From an uncultured bacterium (lineage in GTDB: Bacteria > Actinomycetota > Coriobacteriia > Coriobacteriales > Coriobacteriaceae): a stretch of DNA of 26,945 bases. Below are positions 15,443 through 21,962 of this stretch, in pieces. A program made the translations under genes and the position numbers. The notes under the pieces were generated by a model. The model was given only the letters and a program-made list of their open reading frames with translations, made no database searches and was not told the origin of the DNA. The DNA lies in contig CAJMPY010000029.1 in the NCBI GenBank assembly GCA_905215385.1, positions 1-26,945 of the forward strand, in the 5' to 3' direction. Within the stretch, counting starts at the first letter, position 1; each line of letters opens with the position of its first letter.

Positions 15443-16444
15443 ATGGATACACTGCTCGAGGCCATTGACGTCTGCGATGTCGATGGCTTTTGCTATGGCA
15501 ACTATACGGACGAGGAGGCCGGCACCGGTTGCACCGTAATCGTGGCACCCGAGGGCGCCACCGGCGGCGTTGACGTTCGCGGCGGTGCTCCAGCATCGCG
15601 CGAAACCGACCTGCTGCGACCCGAGAACACCGTCGACAAGGTCCACGCCGTCTGCCTTTCGGGCGGATCGGCCTTTGGTCTGGAGGCCGCAAGCGGCGTC
15701 GCCCGCGAGCTCGAGAGCCGCGGCATCGGCCTTCCCGTCGGCCCCACGCAGGTGCCTATCGTGTGCTCCAGCTGCATCTTCGACCTCGCCTTTGGCGATC
15801 CCACCGTGCGCCCCGACATAGAAGCCGGCATCGCCGCCGTGCGCGAGGCACTCGACAACACCCCCACCACACTCGAGCAGGGCAATGTGGGTGCCGGCAC
15901 CGGTGCTACCGTAGGAAAGCTCATGGGCCCCGCCACCTGCATGAAGGCCGGCCTTGGCGCTGCCGCCGTGGCGCTCGGCCCTGTCAAGGTGGGTGCCGTG
16001 GTCTCGGTCAACGCCTGCGGCAACGTCGTCGACCCGACCACGGGCGAGTGGGTAGCCGGCATGCGCGCCGCAGCCGATAGCGACCAGATCGTCGACATGG
16101 AGCTCGCCGCTTTTGCCGCCGCCGGCTCTATGCAGATGCCGCTCGACCGCACCAACACCACCATCAGCTGCATCGTCACCAACGTGGAACTCACTAAGGC
16201 CCAGGCCACCAAGGTCTCCCAGATGGCAGCAGACGCCTACGCGCACGCCATTCGCCCCACGCATACCACCAACGACGGCGACACCATCTACACCCTTGCC
16301 AGCGGCAAACTGGGCGCCCAGGCAAGCGCTGCCGTTCCCCTAGACCTGCTGGGCATGCTCGCCGTAAGGGCCCTACAGACCGCCATCGTAAACGGAGCCA
16401 AAAACGCCAAAACCTCCCACGGCATACCCGGCGCCGCAAAGTAA
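15443..16444 (+). CDS. P1 family (S58, DmpA-like) peptidase
   Basis: N-terminal-nucleophile type hydrolase of the DmpA/BapA aminopeptidase group, 333 residues. Such proteins are made as one chain and cleave themselves before a Ser or Thr into two subunits. Family landmarks include LSGGSAFGLEAASGV, GNVGAGTGATVGK and VGAVVSVNACGN. Known members remove N-terminal residues, including D- or beta-amino acids, from short peptides; the substrate here is unknown. ATG 15443 follows GATAGGAGTTAAAC. I did not fix the self-cleavage site. The gene ends 12 bp before palindrome A and converges on the GT2 gene. Confidence 0.85.
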   Translation: MDTLLEAIDVCDVDGFCYGNYTDEEAGTGCTVIVAPEGATGGVDVRGGAPASRETDLLRPENTVDKVHAVCLSGGSAFGLEAASGVARELESRGIGLPVGPTQVPIVCSSCIFDLAFGDPTVRPDIEAGIAAVREALDNTPTTLEQGNVGAGTGATVGKLMGPATCMKAGLGAAAVALGPVKVGAVVSVNACGNVVDPTTGEWVAGMRAAADSDQIVDMELAAFAAAGSMQMPLDRTNTTISCIVTNVELTKAQATKVSQMAADAYAHAIRPTHTTNDGDTIYTLASGKLGAQASAAVPLDLLGMLAVRALQTAIVNGAKNAKTSHGIPGAAK

Positions 16445-16456
16445 ACCAGCTCGTCC

Positions 16457-16581
16457 GGTTGCCCGGTGGGGCTTGGTTATGTTTGCTGCTCTACAGTCCT
16501 GGCTCGCACGAAGAGCACATTAAGTGCTCTTCGGCTCGTGCGGAACTCGCGACAAACATAACCAAGCTCCACCGGGCAACC
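16457..16581. repeat. Long interrupted palindrome A
   Basis: Outer arms of 29 bp (16457-16485 with 16553-16581) pair with one G-T. Inside is a bulged hairpin core (16495-16547). Read on the minus strand, the core runs: AGTTC, CGCAC, bulge GAGCC, 9-bp stem GAAGAGCAC, loop TTAAT, GTGCTCTTC, GTGCG, bulge AGCCA, GGACT. The order, the bulges and the loop match palindrome B on the plus strand, while two stem base pairs and the entire outer arms differ. It lies between convergent gene ends. It may be a bidirectional terminator, a REP-like element or a substrate for a hairpin-recognising protein. Confidence 0.8.
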
Positions 16582-16605
16582 TACTCAACAAGATCCCTTT
16601 CAGCC

Positions 16606-16671
16606 CAGGCCCCTATGTACCGCGCGTCCAAGATCTTCAAATTCAAACAATCCCAGAATCGATACTTATAG
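16606..16671 (+). pseudogene. Possible 3'-end remnant of a glycosyltransferase gene
   Basis: The plus strand at 16624-16647 matches the minus-strand end of the GT2 gene (16821-16844) at 21 of 24 bases. Both encode ASKIFKF, and two of the differences are synonymous (Ala and Ser third positions). The frame here continues KQSQNRYL and then stops. This suggests the surviving tail of a second, oppositely oriented glycosyltransferase gene. Upstream residues (about STRSLSAQAPMYR) show no clear similarity. The alternative is a simple inverted repeat flanking palindrome B, whose centre it nearly shares. Confidence 0.45.
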
Positions 16672-16675
16672 CAGA

Positions 16676-16785
16676 GGCCCCTTGGCCTTTAGTTTGATAC
16701 AAGTTCCGCACGAGCCGGAAAGCACTTAATGTGCTTTCCGTGCGAGCAGGACTGTTCGCAGTAGCAAACTAAAGGCCAAGGGGCC
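16676..16785. repeat. Long interrupted palindrome B
   Basis: Perfect 21-bp outer arms (16676-16696 with 16765-16785) enclose a core (16702-16753) reading AGTTC, CGCAC, bulge GAGCC, 9-bp stem GGAAAGCAC, loop TTAAT, GTGCTTTCC, GTGCG, bulge AGCA, GGACT. The outer arms end in GTTTG and begin again with CAAAC, as in A. On the left the arm-to-core spacer is 5 nt in both. Compared with A, the 9-bp stem carries two paired changes that keep base pairing. It ends 32 bp beyond the GT2 stop codon. Confidence 0.8.
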
Positions 16786-16817
16786 CAGTCAACCTATCAG
16801 CAGCAATTACTCAGCAG

Positions 16818-17849
16818 CTAGTTGAATTTGAAGATCTTTGAGGCAAGATGGTATAGGCCGAGTGTGGTTTTGTCTCCGGCCCGTCCATGCAGGTTGGTAA
16901 AGAATCCGACCACGCCGTAGCGAGCGCGACGATACATGCGCTCGTCGTACTCCTTCAGGTCCTTCCACAGCGTCTTCAGGCGCTCATCGGCACAATCTTC
17001 CTCGGAAAGCTTGGTGAGCACCGAGCAGATCGCCATCATCATGGTGAAGTAGCCCATCATGTACGAACGCAGACGCGAGGACTCAACGTCCTGGTACAGG
17101 TGGAACGATTCCATCATGATGCGCGTTACGCGGAACTGCTGGCCCAGGCGCTTGACCATCGTGGCCTCATTGACGCTCTGACCCTCGCGACCGATAAAGT
17201 AGCGATAGAGGTCGATGTCGGCGTAGTACATGGTCTTGCAGCGCGGCAGCGGCACGTATGCGTAGATATTATCCACGTAGAAGGTGTGTGCCGGCATAGG
17301 CAGATTGGACTCGCGCAGTACGTCGGTGCGATAGCACAGGCTGTGCATGAGCAGGTTCTGATCGGGACGGAAGTGTCCGATCTGGTCCCAAGAGAAAATC
17401 TTTTTGCGCGGCAGGGCAAACTTGTAGCCAATAGCGGTATGCGTGCCCTCGTAAACCTTCTCGTACACGTAGTTCGAGATAAACAGGTCGACGCGCTGGT
17501 CGCGCTCCTCAAAGCCACGCAGAATCGACAGCATGGTCGAAAGCGCCGCACCGTCGAGCCAGTCGTCCGAGTCAACGACCTTATAGTACGTACCATGCGC
17601 CTCACGCAGGCCCGAGAGGACGGCGATACCGTGGCCGCCATTCTCCTGGTGCACCGCGCGGATGATTCCAGGATAACGGGCCTCCCACTCGTCGGCCTTG
17701 GCGGCCGTCTCGTCCTTGGAGCCGTCGTCCACCACAATAATCTCGATATCGGTGGCGTAATTGCTCCCCTCCAAGATGGAGGTGATGCAATGGTCCATGT
17801 CCTTGGCGGCGTTATATGAGGGAATACCGAATGTTATGACTTTATGCAT
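16818..17849 (-). CDS. Family 2 glycosyltransferase
   Basis: GT-A fold glycosyltransferase of 343 residues that would transfer a sugar from a nucleotide donor onto a glycan. The N-terminus ITFGIPSYNAAKDMDHCI leads into VVDDGSKD, ENGGHG and the metal-binding VVDSDDWL, the standard GT2 motifs. The C-terminal 100 residues are basic and Tyr/Arg-rich with no clear membrane segment. The start ATG at 17849 overlaps the end of glf by 8 bp, implying coupled translation. ATG 17867 is also in frame and neither has a strong ribosome binding site. With glf next to it, a role in galactofuranose-containing surface glycan is reasonable inference; the acceptor is unknown. Confidence 0.9.
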   Translation of the reverse strand: MHKVITFGIPSYNAAKDMDHCITSILEGSNYATDIEIIVVDDGSKDETAAKADEWEARYPGIIRAVHQENGGHGIAVLSGLREAHGTYYKVVDSDDWLDGAALSTMLSILRGFEERDQRVDLFISNYVYEKVYEGTHTAIGYKFALPRKKIFSWDQIGHFRPDQNLLMHSLCYRTDVLRESNLPMPAHTFYVDNIYAYVPLPRCKTMYYADIDLYRYFIGREGQSVNEATMVKRLGQQFRVTRIMMESFHLYQDVESSRLRSYMMGYFTMMMAICSVLTKLSEEDCADERLKTLWKDLKEYDERMYRRARYGVVGFFTNLHGRAGDKTTLGLYHLASKIFKFN

Positions 17850-19044
17850 GGCAGGCGATAATCTCATCCGAAAGATCGAGGGCAGAATTGGTCACGGCGT
17901 CCATATCGTAGTAACGATACTCGGCCAGACGACCCACCGGGTGGAAGTTCGTCAGGTTCTGGACGCGCTCAAGGTAGCGCTCATAGAGCTCACGGTTCTC
18001 GGGCTCCAGAATAGCGTAGTACGGCGTCTCGCCCGAGCCGGGCGTATAGGCCTTGGAGTACTCCTTCATGATGGTGGTCTTGCCGGGCAGGACCTGACCA
18101 GTCATGTTCTTGAACTCGGTGATGCGCGTATAGTCCTCGCTCGTGGTGTAGTTGACGGTGCCCACGGGCTGGAACTGGTCCATATCGAGCGTCTCGAACT
18201 TCATATCGAGCGTGCGGTACGGCAGCGCGCCCAGGTCGAGGTTGAACAGCTCGTCGAGCGGACCGGTGTAGACGATCTCGCCACCATAGACCTTGCCATC
18301 GATCTTGACGGTGGTCTCGTCGATTTCAAAGAGGTCACGGGCGTCTACGTCACAGAATACGTCGATCAGATCGTGATCGAGCATATGCTCGAACAGCGCG
18401 GTATAGCCGTCCTGCGGCATGCCCTGGAAAGGAGCCTGCGGGAAGTAGCGATCGTCATCGCCCACAAAGACGGGAACGCGGCCGGTGATCGAGGGGTCGA
18501 TCTGGTCGGGCGTCTGGCCCCACTGCTTCATGGTGTAATGCAAAAAGACGTTCTCATAGACATAATCGGCGACCTCGGCAAGATCCGGGTCGTTCTTCTT
18601 GCGCAGCTCCATAATGGGCACCTTGACGTCCTTGCCAAAGGTCTCCACGAGCTTTTGGTACAGCTCCTCGCCGCGCTCATCGCCAAAGGCGAGCTTGAGG
18701 CTCGCATGGTTAAAGGGTACGGGCATGAGGGTGCCGTTGATGTTGGCGAGCACCTTGTGCTGGTAGTCCGTCCACTTGGTAAAGCGCGACAGGAAGTTAT
18801 GGACGCGCTCATTAAAAGTGTGATAGATGTGCGGACCGTACTCGTGGACCAGGATTCCGGCCTCGTCAGTGCAGTCGTAGGCATTACCCGCGATGTGGCC
18901 GCGACGCTCCAAAACGGCAACACGATAGCCGATAGTTTCGGCAAGACGGCGGGCGCAAACGGCACCGGCATAACCGGCGCCGACAACGATCATGTCGTAC
19001 GCACCGGCATTAAAGCCTTCAGGCAGGCCTGAGGTAATCTGCAT
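17842..19044 (-). CDS. glf: UDP-galactopyranose mutase
   Basis: FAD-dependent enzyme that interconverts UDP-galactopyranose and UDP-galactofuranose, the donor for galactofuranose in cell-surface glycans. The 400 residues start with a short lead and then the dinucleotide motif MIVVGAGYAGAVCARRLAE, followed by GNAYD and HEYGPHIYHT. Later family segments are FLHYTMKQWG, GRVPVF, RYFPQAPFQGMPQDGYTALFE and, near the end, HPVGRLAEYRYYDMD. ATG 19044 follows ACAAGGAGTATCG. The gene overlaps the GT2 gene downstream, forming a two-gene operon on the minus strand. Length is slightly above the usual 370-390. Confidence 0.95.
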   Translation of the reverse strand: MQITSGLPEGFNAGAYDMIVVGAGYAGAVCARRLAETIGYRVAVLERRGHIAGNAYDCTDEAGILVHEYGPHIYHTFNERVHNFLSRFTKWTDYQHKVLANINGTLMPVPFNHASLKLAFGDERGEELYQKLVETFGKDVKVPIMELRKKNDPDLAEVADYVYENVFLHYTMKQWGQTPDQIDPSITGRVPVFVGDDDRYFPQAPFQGMPQDGYTALFEHMLDHDLIDVFCDVDARDLFEIDETTVKIDGKVYGGEIVYTGPLDELFNLDLGALPYRTLDMKFETLDMDQFQPVGTVNYTTSEDYTRITEFKNMTGQVLPGKTTIMKEYSKAYTPGSGETPYYAILEPENRELYERYLERVQNLTNFHPVGRLAEYRYYDMDAVTNSALDLSDEIIACHA

Positions 19045-19123
19045 CGATACTCCTTGTCAAAAGCCACACGCTTTTTAACTGGGCTTTTTCTCGAACATAC
19101 GTCGAGACATATTTATCAGAGCG

Positions 19124-19149
19124 ATTATAGCGCTAATGCGTCCTATAAT
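19124..19149. promoter_or_regulatory. Divergent -10 boxes for glf (minus) and pta (plus)
   Basis: Two perfect TATAAT hexamers lie head to head: on the minus strand at 19124-19129 (toward glf) and on the plus strand at 19144-19149 (toward pta). Neither has a good -35 at 16-18 bp. The two promoters overlap, so firing of one may hinder the other. The sequence from 19045 to 19123 also has an AAAAGCC/GGCTTTT inverted pair near the glf start. Confidence 0.55.
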
Positions 19150-19202
19150 GAGCTTGCCACACAAGGAAAGCTCAAGCACCACGGCGAACATTATTGAAAG
19201 GT

Positions 19203-19223
19203 AAACCCGCTAGCAGCGGGTTT
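19203..19223 (+). promoter_or_regulatory. Hairpin in the pta leader
   Basis: A perfect 9-bp stem AAACCCGCT/AGCGGGTTT with a 3-nt loop lies about 50 bp upstream of the pta start codon. It begins about 46 nt after the plausible transcription start. Only ATT follows, so it is a weak terminator at best. It could be a leader structure or the 3' end of a short leader RNA. Confidence 0.5.
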
Positions 19224-19276
19224 ATTCGTGAACAGCCGGGCGCCTGGAGCTTAGCGAAACGCTTGTAAGGAGTAAC

Positions 19277-20257
19277 ATGAGCGATTTCCTAAACCGTATG
19301 AAGTCTGCCGCCAAGGCCGACCTTAAGACGATCGTCCTGCCCGAGGGCGAAGATCCGCGCACCATCGTCGCGGCCACCAAGATCATCGAGGAGGGCCTGG
19401 CAAAGATCGTCATCCTGGGCAACCCCGACGAGATCAACGTTCCCGGCGCTACCGTCATCGACCCGCGCAATGCCGAGAAGCACGAGGAGTACGCACAGAA
19501 GTTTGCCGAGCTCCGCGCCAAGAAGGGCGTCACCATCGAGCAGGCTCGCGCCCAGGTGATGGACGCCACCTACTTTGGCACCATGATGGTCAAGATGGGC
19601 GACGCCGACGGCCTGGTCTCCGGCGCCTGCCACTCCACCGCCGACACCCTGCGCCCTGCGCTTCAGATCCTCAAGACCGCCCCGGGCACCAAGCTGGTCT
19701 CGGCCTTCTTCGTGATGTGCACCGACACCCCGCAGTTCGGCACTGACGGCACGCTGATCTTCGCCGACTGCGGCCTCAACATCAACCCGTCCTCCGACGA
19801 GCTCTCCGAGATCGCCATCGCCTCCGCTCACTCCTGGTCCACCTTCATGGGCAACGTTGAGCCGCACGTGGCCATGCTCTCCTACTCCACCATGGGCTCC
19901 GCTGGCGGCGAGGTCGCCAAGAAGGTCCAGGAGGCCGTGAAGTTCTGCAAGGAGAAGGCTCCCGAGCTCGCCATCGATGGCGACCTGCAGCTTGACGCCG
20001 CTATCGTCCCCACCGTCGCCCAGCTCAAGGCTCCCGGCTCCTCTGTCGCCGGCAAGGCCAACGTGCTCGTATTCCCCGACCTCGAGGCCGGCAACATCGG
20101 CTACAAGCTGGTCCAGCGCTTCGCCGGCGCCGACGCCTACGGCCCCATCCTGCAGGGCATCGCCAAGCCGGTCAACGACCTGTCGCGCGGCTGCTCTGCC
20201 GACGACATCGTGGGTGTCGTGGCCATCACCGCCGTCCAGGCTCAGATGGCTGAGTAG
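19277..20257 (+). CDS. pta: Phosphate acetyltransferase
   Basis: Converts acetyl-CoA and phosphate to acetyl phosphate and CoA, feeding acetate kinase for ATP. The 326 residues match the short, catalytic-domain-only class. Typical segments are IVLPEGEDPRT, GLVSGACHSTADTLRPALQILKT, FADCGLNINP, AMLSYSTMGSAGG, GDLQLDAAIVP and VLVFPDLEAGNIGYKLVQR. ATG 19277 follows GTAAGGAGTAAC. Unlike the common ackA-pta operon, here pta points toward the two ackA genes and is convergent with them. Codon choice is strongly biased to C-ending codons, as expected for a highly expressed gene. Confidence 0.97.
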   Translation: MSDFLNRMKSAAKADLKTIVLPEGEDPRTIVAATKIIEEGLAKIVILGNPDEINVPGATVIDPRNAEKHEEYAQKFAELRAKKGVTIEQARAQVMDATYFGTMMVKMGDADGLVSGACHSTADTLRPALQILKTAPGTKLVSAFFVMCTDTPQFGTDGTLIFADCGLNINPSSDELSEIAIASAHSWSTFMGNVEPHVAMLSYSTMGSAGGEVAKKVQEAVKFCKEKAPELAIDGDLQLDAAIVPTVAQLKAPGSSVAGKANVLVFPDLEAGNIGYKLVQRFAGADAYGPILQGIAKPVNDLSRGCSADDIVGVVAITAVQAQMAE

Positions 20258-20272
20258 CCTACATATCCCCTC

Positions 20273-20399
20273 GGGACTCTACAGGGCAAAGCTCTGAAAA
20301 CGTCCTCGGACATGCAAGGAGGCTCCGCTGCGCGCTTCGCGCGGCGGAGCCTCCTTGCGTCCTGCGGAATGTTTTCAGAGCTTTGCCCTGTAGGGTTCC
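20273..20399. repeat. Long interrupted palindrome C, between pta and ackA
   Basis: Outer arms of 29 bp (20273-20301 with 20371-20399), the inner 23 bp perfect and the outer 6 including two G-T pairs. A 12/12-nt internal loop (GTCCTCGGACAT and GTCCTGCGGAAT) follows. Then comes a perfect 14-bp inner stem (20314-20327 with 20345-20358) and a GCGCG/CGCGC tip. On the minus strand the loop strands read ATTCCGCAGGAC and ATGTCCGAGGAC; TTCCGCA and AGGAC also occur at matching places in palindrome B. It may be a distant relative of A and B or only share architecture. From 20400 to 20560 I see nothing recognisable. Confidence 0.75.
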
Positions 20400-20560
20400 T
20401 GCCGCTACGTAGTATTCAGGGAATCTGGAGTGGACGGCGGCTTGGCTACGAGCTGGGGCTGAGGATCTGAGCGAATGGGTGACGTTACTGGACTCGCAAG
20501 CTTTACGGATATGACCACTTTGGATTTGCAAGGCGGAGTGCGGCCGCGTCCTCCTGCCAG

Positions 20561-20597
20561 CAAAAAGGCCTCCTGAGCTGTTGCTCGGGAGGCCTTT
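20561..20597 (-). terminator. Intrinsic terminator after ackA copy 1
   Basis: A stem of about 14 bp including one T-G pair, AAGGCCTCCTGAGC with GCTCGGGAGGCCTT around a TGTT loop, is followed on the minus strand by TTTTT. It lies 23 bp after the ackA stop codon. The stem is flanked by As and Ts on both sides and could work in both directions. Confidence 0.88.
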
Positions 20598-20619
20598 CGT
20601 TCGTATGCAAATGAGCGCG

Positions 20620-21798
20620 TTAGTTGTTCTTGGTCAGGCGTTCGACGTCGTGGGCGATCATGTATTCCTCGTCGGTGGGGATGACCATGACCGTGACGGC
20701 GGAACCGGCGGCGCTGATGACCTGCGGGCCGTTACCCACGGCCTCGCGGTTCTTGTTGTTGTCGATGCGTACGCCCAGCCACTCAAAGCAGTCGCAGAAG
20801 GCCTTGCGGATCGACCAGTCGTTCTCGCCGATGCCGGCGGTAAAGGTGATGGTGTCCACGCCCGCCATGGAAGCGATCATGGAGCCGGCCTGCTGCATGG
20901 CCTTGTAGGCGAACATATCGAAGGCGAGCAGGCAGCGCTCGTCGCCCTCGGAGGCGCGTGTACGGATGTCGCGGGCGTCGTTGGAAATACCCGAGATGGC
21001 AAGCAGACCAGACTGCTTGTTCATCATGTCATCGACTTCCTGATAGCTGTAGCCGCCCTCGCGCTGCAGGTAGCATACGGTAGCCGGGTCAATGGAACCG
21101 CAGCGGGTACCCATCATCAGACCGTCAAGCGGCGTGAGGCCCATCGTGGTGTCGCGGCACACGCCGTCCTCGATAGCAGCGAGCGAAGCACCGTTACCCA
21201 AATGGCACGAAAGCAGACGGTGGCAGCGCGAACCCAGGATCTCCTTGGCCATCATCCACTCATAGCGGTGGCTCGTGCCGTGGGCGCCGTACTTGCGCAC
21301 GTGGTACTTGTCGCACACGTCCTTGGGCAGCGCGTAGGTATAGGCGACCTCGGGCATGGTCATGTGGAACGAGGTATCGAAGACGGCGACGTTGGGCAGC
21401 TCCGGATACTTCTCGCGGCAATACTCGATTGCTGCGGCCTCGCCGTAGTTGTGCAGCGGAGCAAGCGGTGCCACCTCAAGAATCTTGGCCATAACCTCGT
21501 CGTCGACAACTGCGGAATCATCGAAGTGCCAGCCGCCCTGAACGATACGATGGCCAATGCCATCAATCGTAAAGTCGGTCTTCTCGAGCTCCTCGAGTAC
21601 GCGCGCAATGGCCGAGCGATGATCGGGGAAGGGAACCTCTTCGGTCTGCTTGGCGCCACCGTTCTCGGAGTGGCCAAAGATGCCCATGTCCGAACCGATA
21701 CGTTCGCAGTTGCCCTTGGCGAAAACCTCTCGGGTATCGGTATCCAAAAGCTGATATTTAAGGCTTGAGCTGCCGGCGTTGACAACAAGTACGTTCAT
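20620..21798 (-). CDS. ackA: Acetate kinase, copy 1
   Basis: Transfers phosphate from acetyl phosphate to ADP, giving acetate and ATP. The 392 residues carry family motifs NAGSSSLKYQ (residues 7-16), GHRIVQGG with the substrate Arg, DTSFHMTMP, GAHGTSHRY (H177), CHLGNGAS (residues 198-205) and the late PTDEEYMIA. All canonical motif residues that I can check are present. The ribosome binding site is AGGAGTCTC before ATG 21798. It is the downstream member of a tandem pair, 164 bp after ackA copy 2, separated by a terminator and its own AT-rich promoter region, so the two are probably transcribed separately. Confidence 0.96.
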   Translation of the reverse strand: MNVLVVNAGSSSLKYQLLDTDTREVFAKGNCERIGSDMGIFGHSENGGAKQTEEVPFPDHRSAIARVLEELEKTDFTIDGIGHRIVQGGWHFDDSAVVDDEVMAKILEVAPLAPLHNYGEAAAIEYCREKYPELPNVAVFDTSFHMTMPEVAYTYALPKDVCDKYHVRKYGAHGTSHRYEWMMAKEILGSRCHRLLSCHLGNGASLAAIEDGVCRDTTMGLTPLDGLMMGTRCGSIDPATVCYLQREGGYSYQEVDDMMNKQSGLLAISGISNDARDIRTRASEGDERCLLAFDMFAYKAMQQAGSMIASMAGVDTITFTAGIGENDWSIRKAFCDCFEWLGVRIDNNKNREAVGNGPQVISAAGSAVTVMVIPTDEEYMIAHDVERLTKNN

Positions 21799-21866
21799 GA
21801 GACTCCTTTGCAGTGCAATACGGTCGGTACAGGCCCCTTAAGGCGGCCGCATGTTAATAAGAAGTT

Positions 21867-21896
21867 ATCATATCTTGATAAATAGCTATCAGATAT
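21867..21896 (-). promoter_or_regulatory. Palindromic operator-like site in the ackA copy 1 promoter
   Basis: ATATC-T-TGATA (21870-21880) and TATCA-GATAT (21887-21896) form a 10-bp inverted repeat with one unpaired base and a 6-bp spacer. A candidate minus-strand -10 TATGAT (21867-21872) overlaps its left arm. A repressor bound here would cover the promoter. The binding protein is unknown. Confidence 0.45.
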
Positions 21897-21912
21897 ATCG
21901 ACCAGCGAGCGC

Positions 21913-21951
21913 AAAAGAGGGGCCGAACGGCGCTCGGTCGTCCAGCCCCTC
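21913..21951 (-). terminator. Intrinsic terminator after ackA copy 2
   Basis: GAGGGGC (21917-21923) pairs with GCCCCTC (21945-21951). The loop can form a further CCGA/TCGG pair, and TTTT follows on the minus strand (21913-21916). It lies 11 bp beyond the ackA copy 2 stop codon. Confidence 0.7.
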
Positions 21952-21962
21952 CCCTCTTGCAA

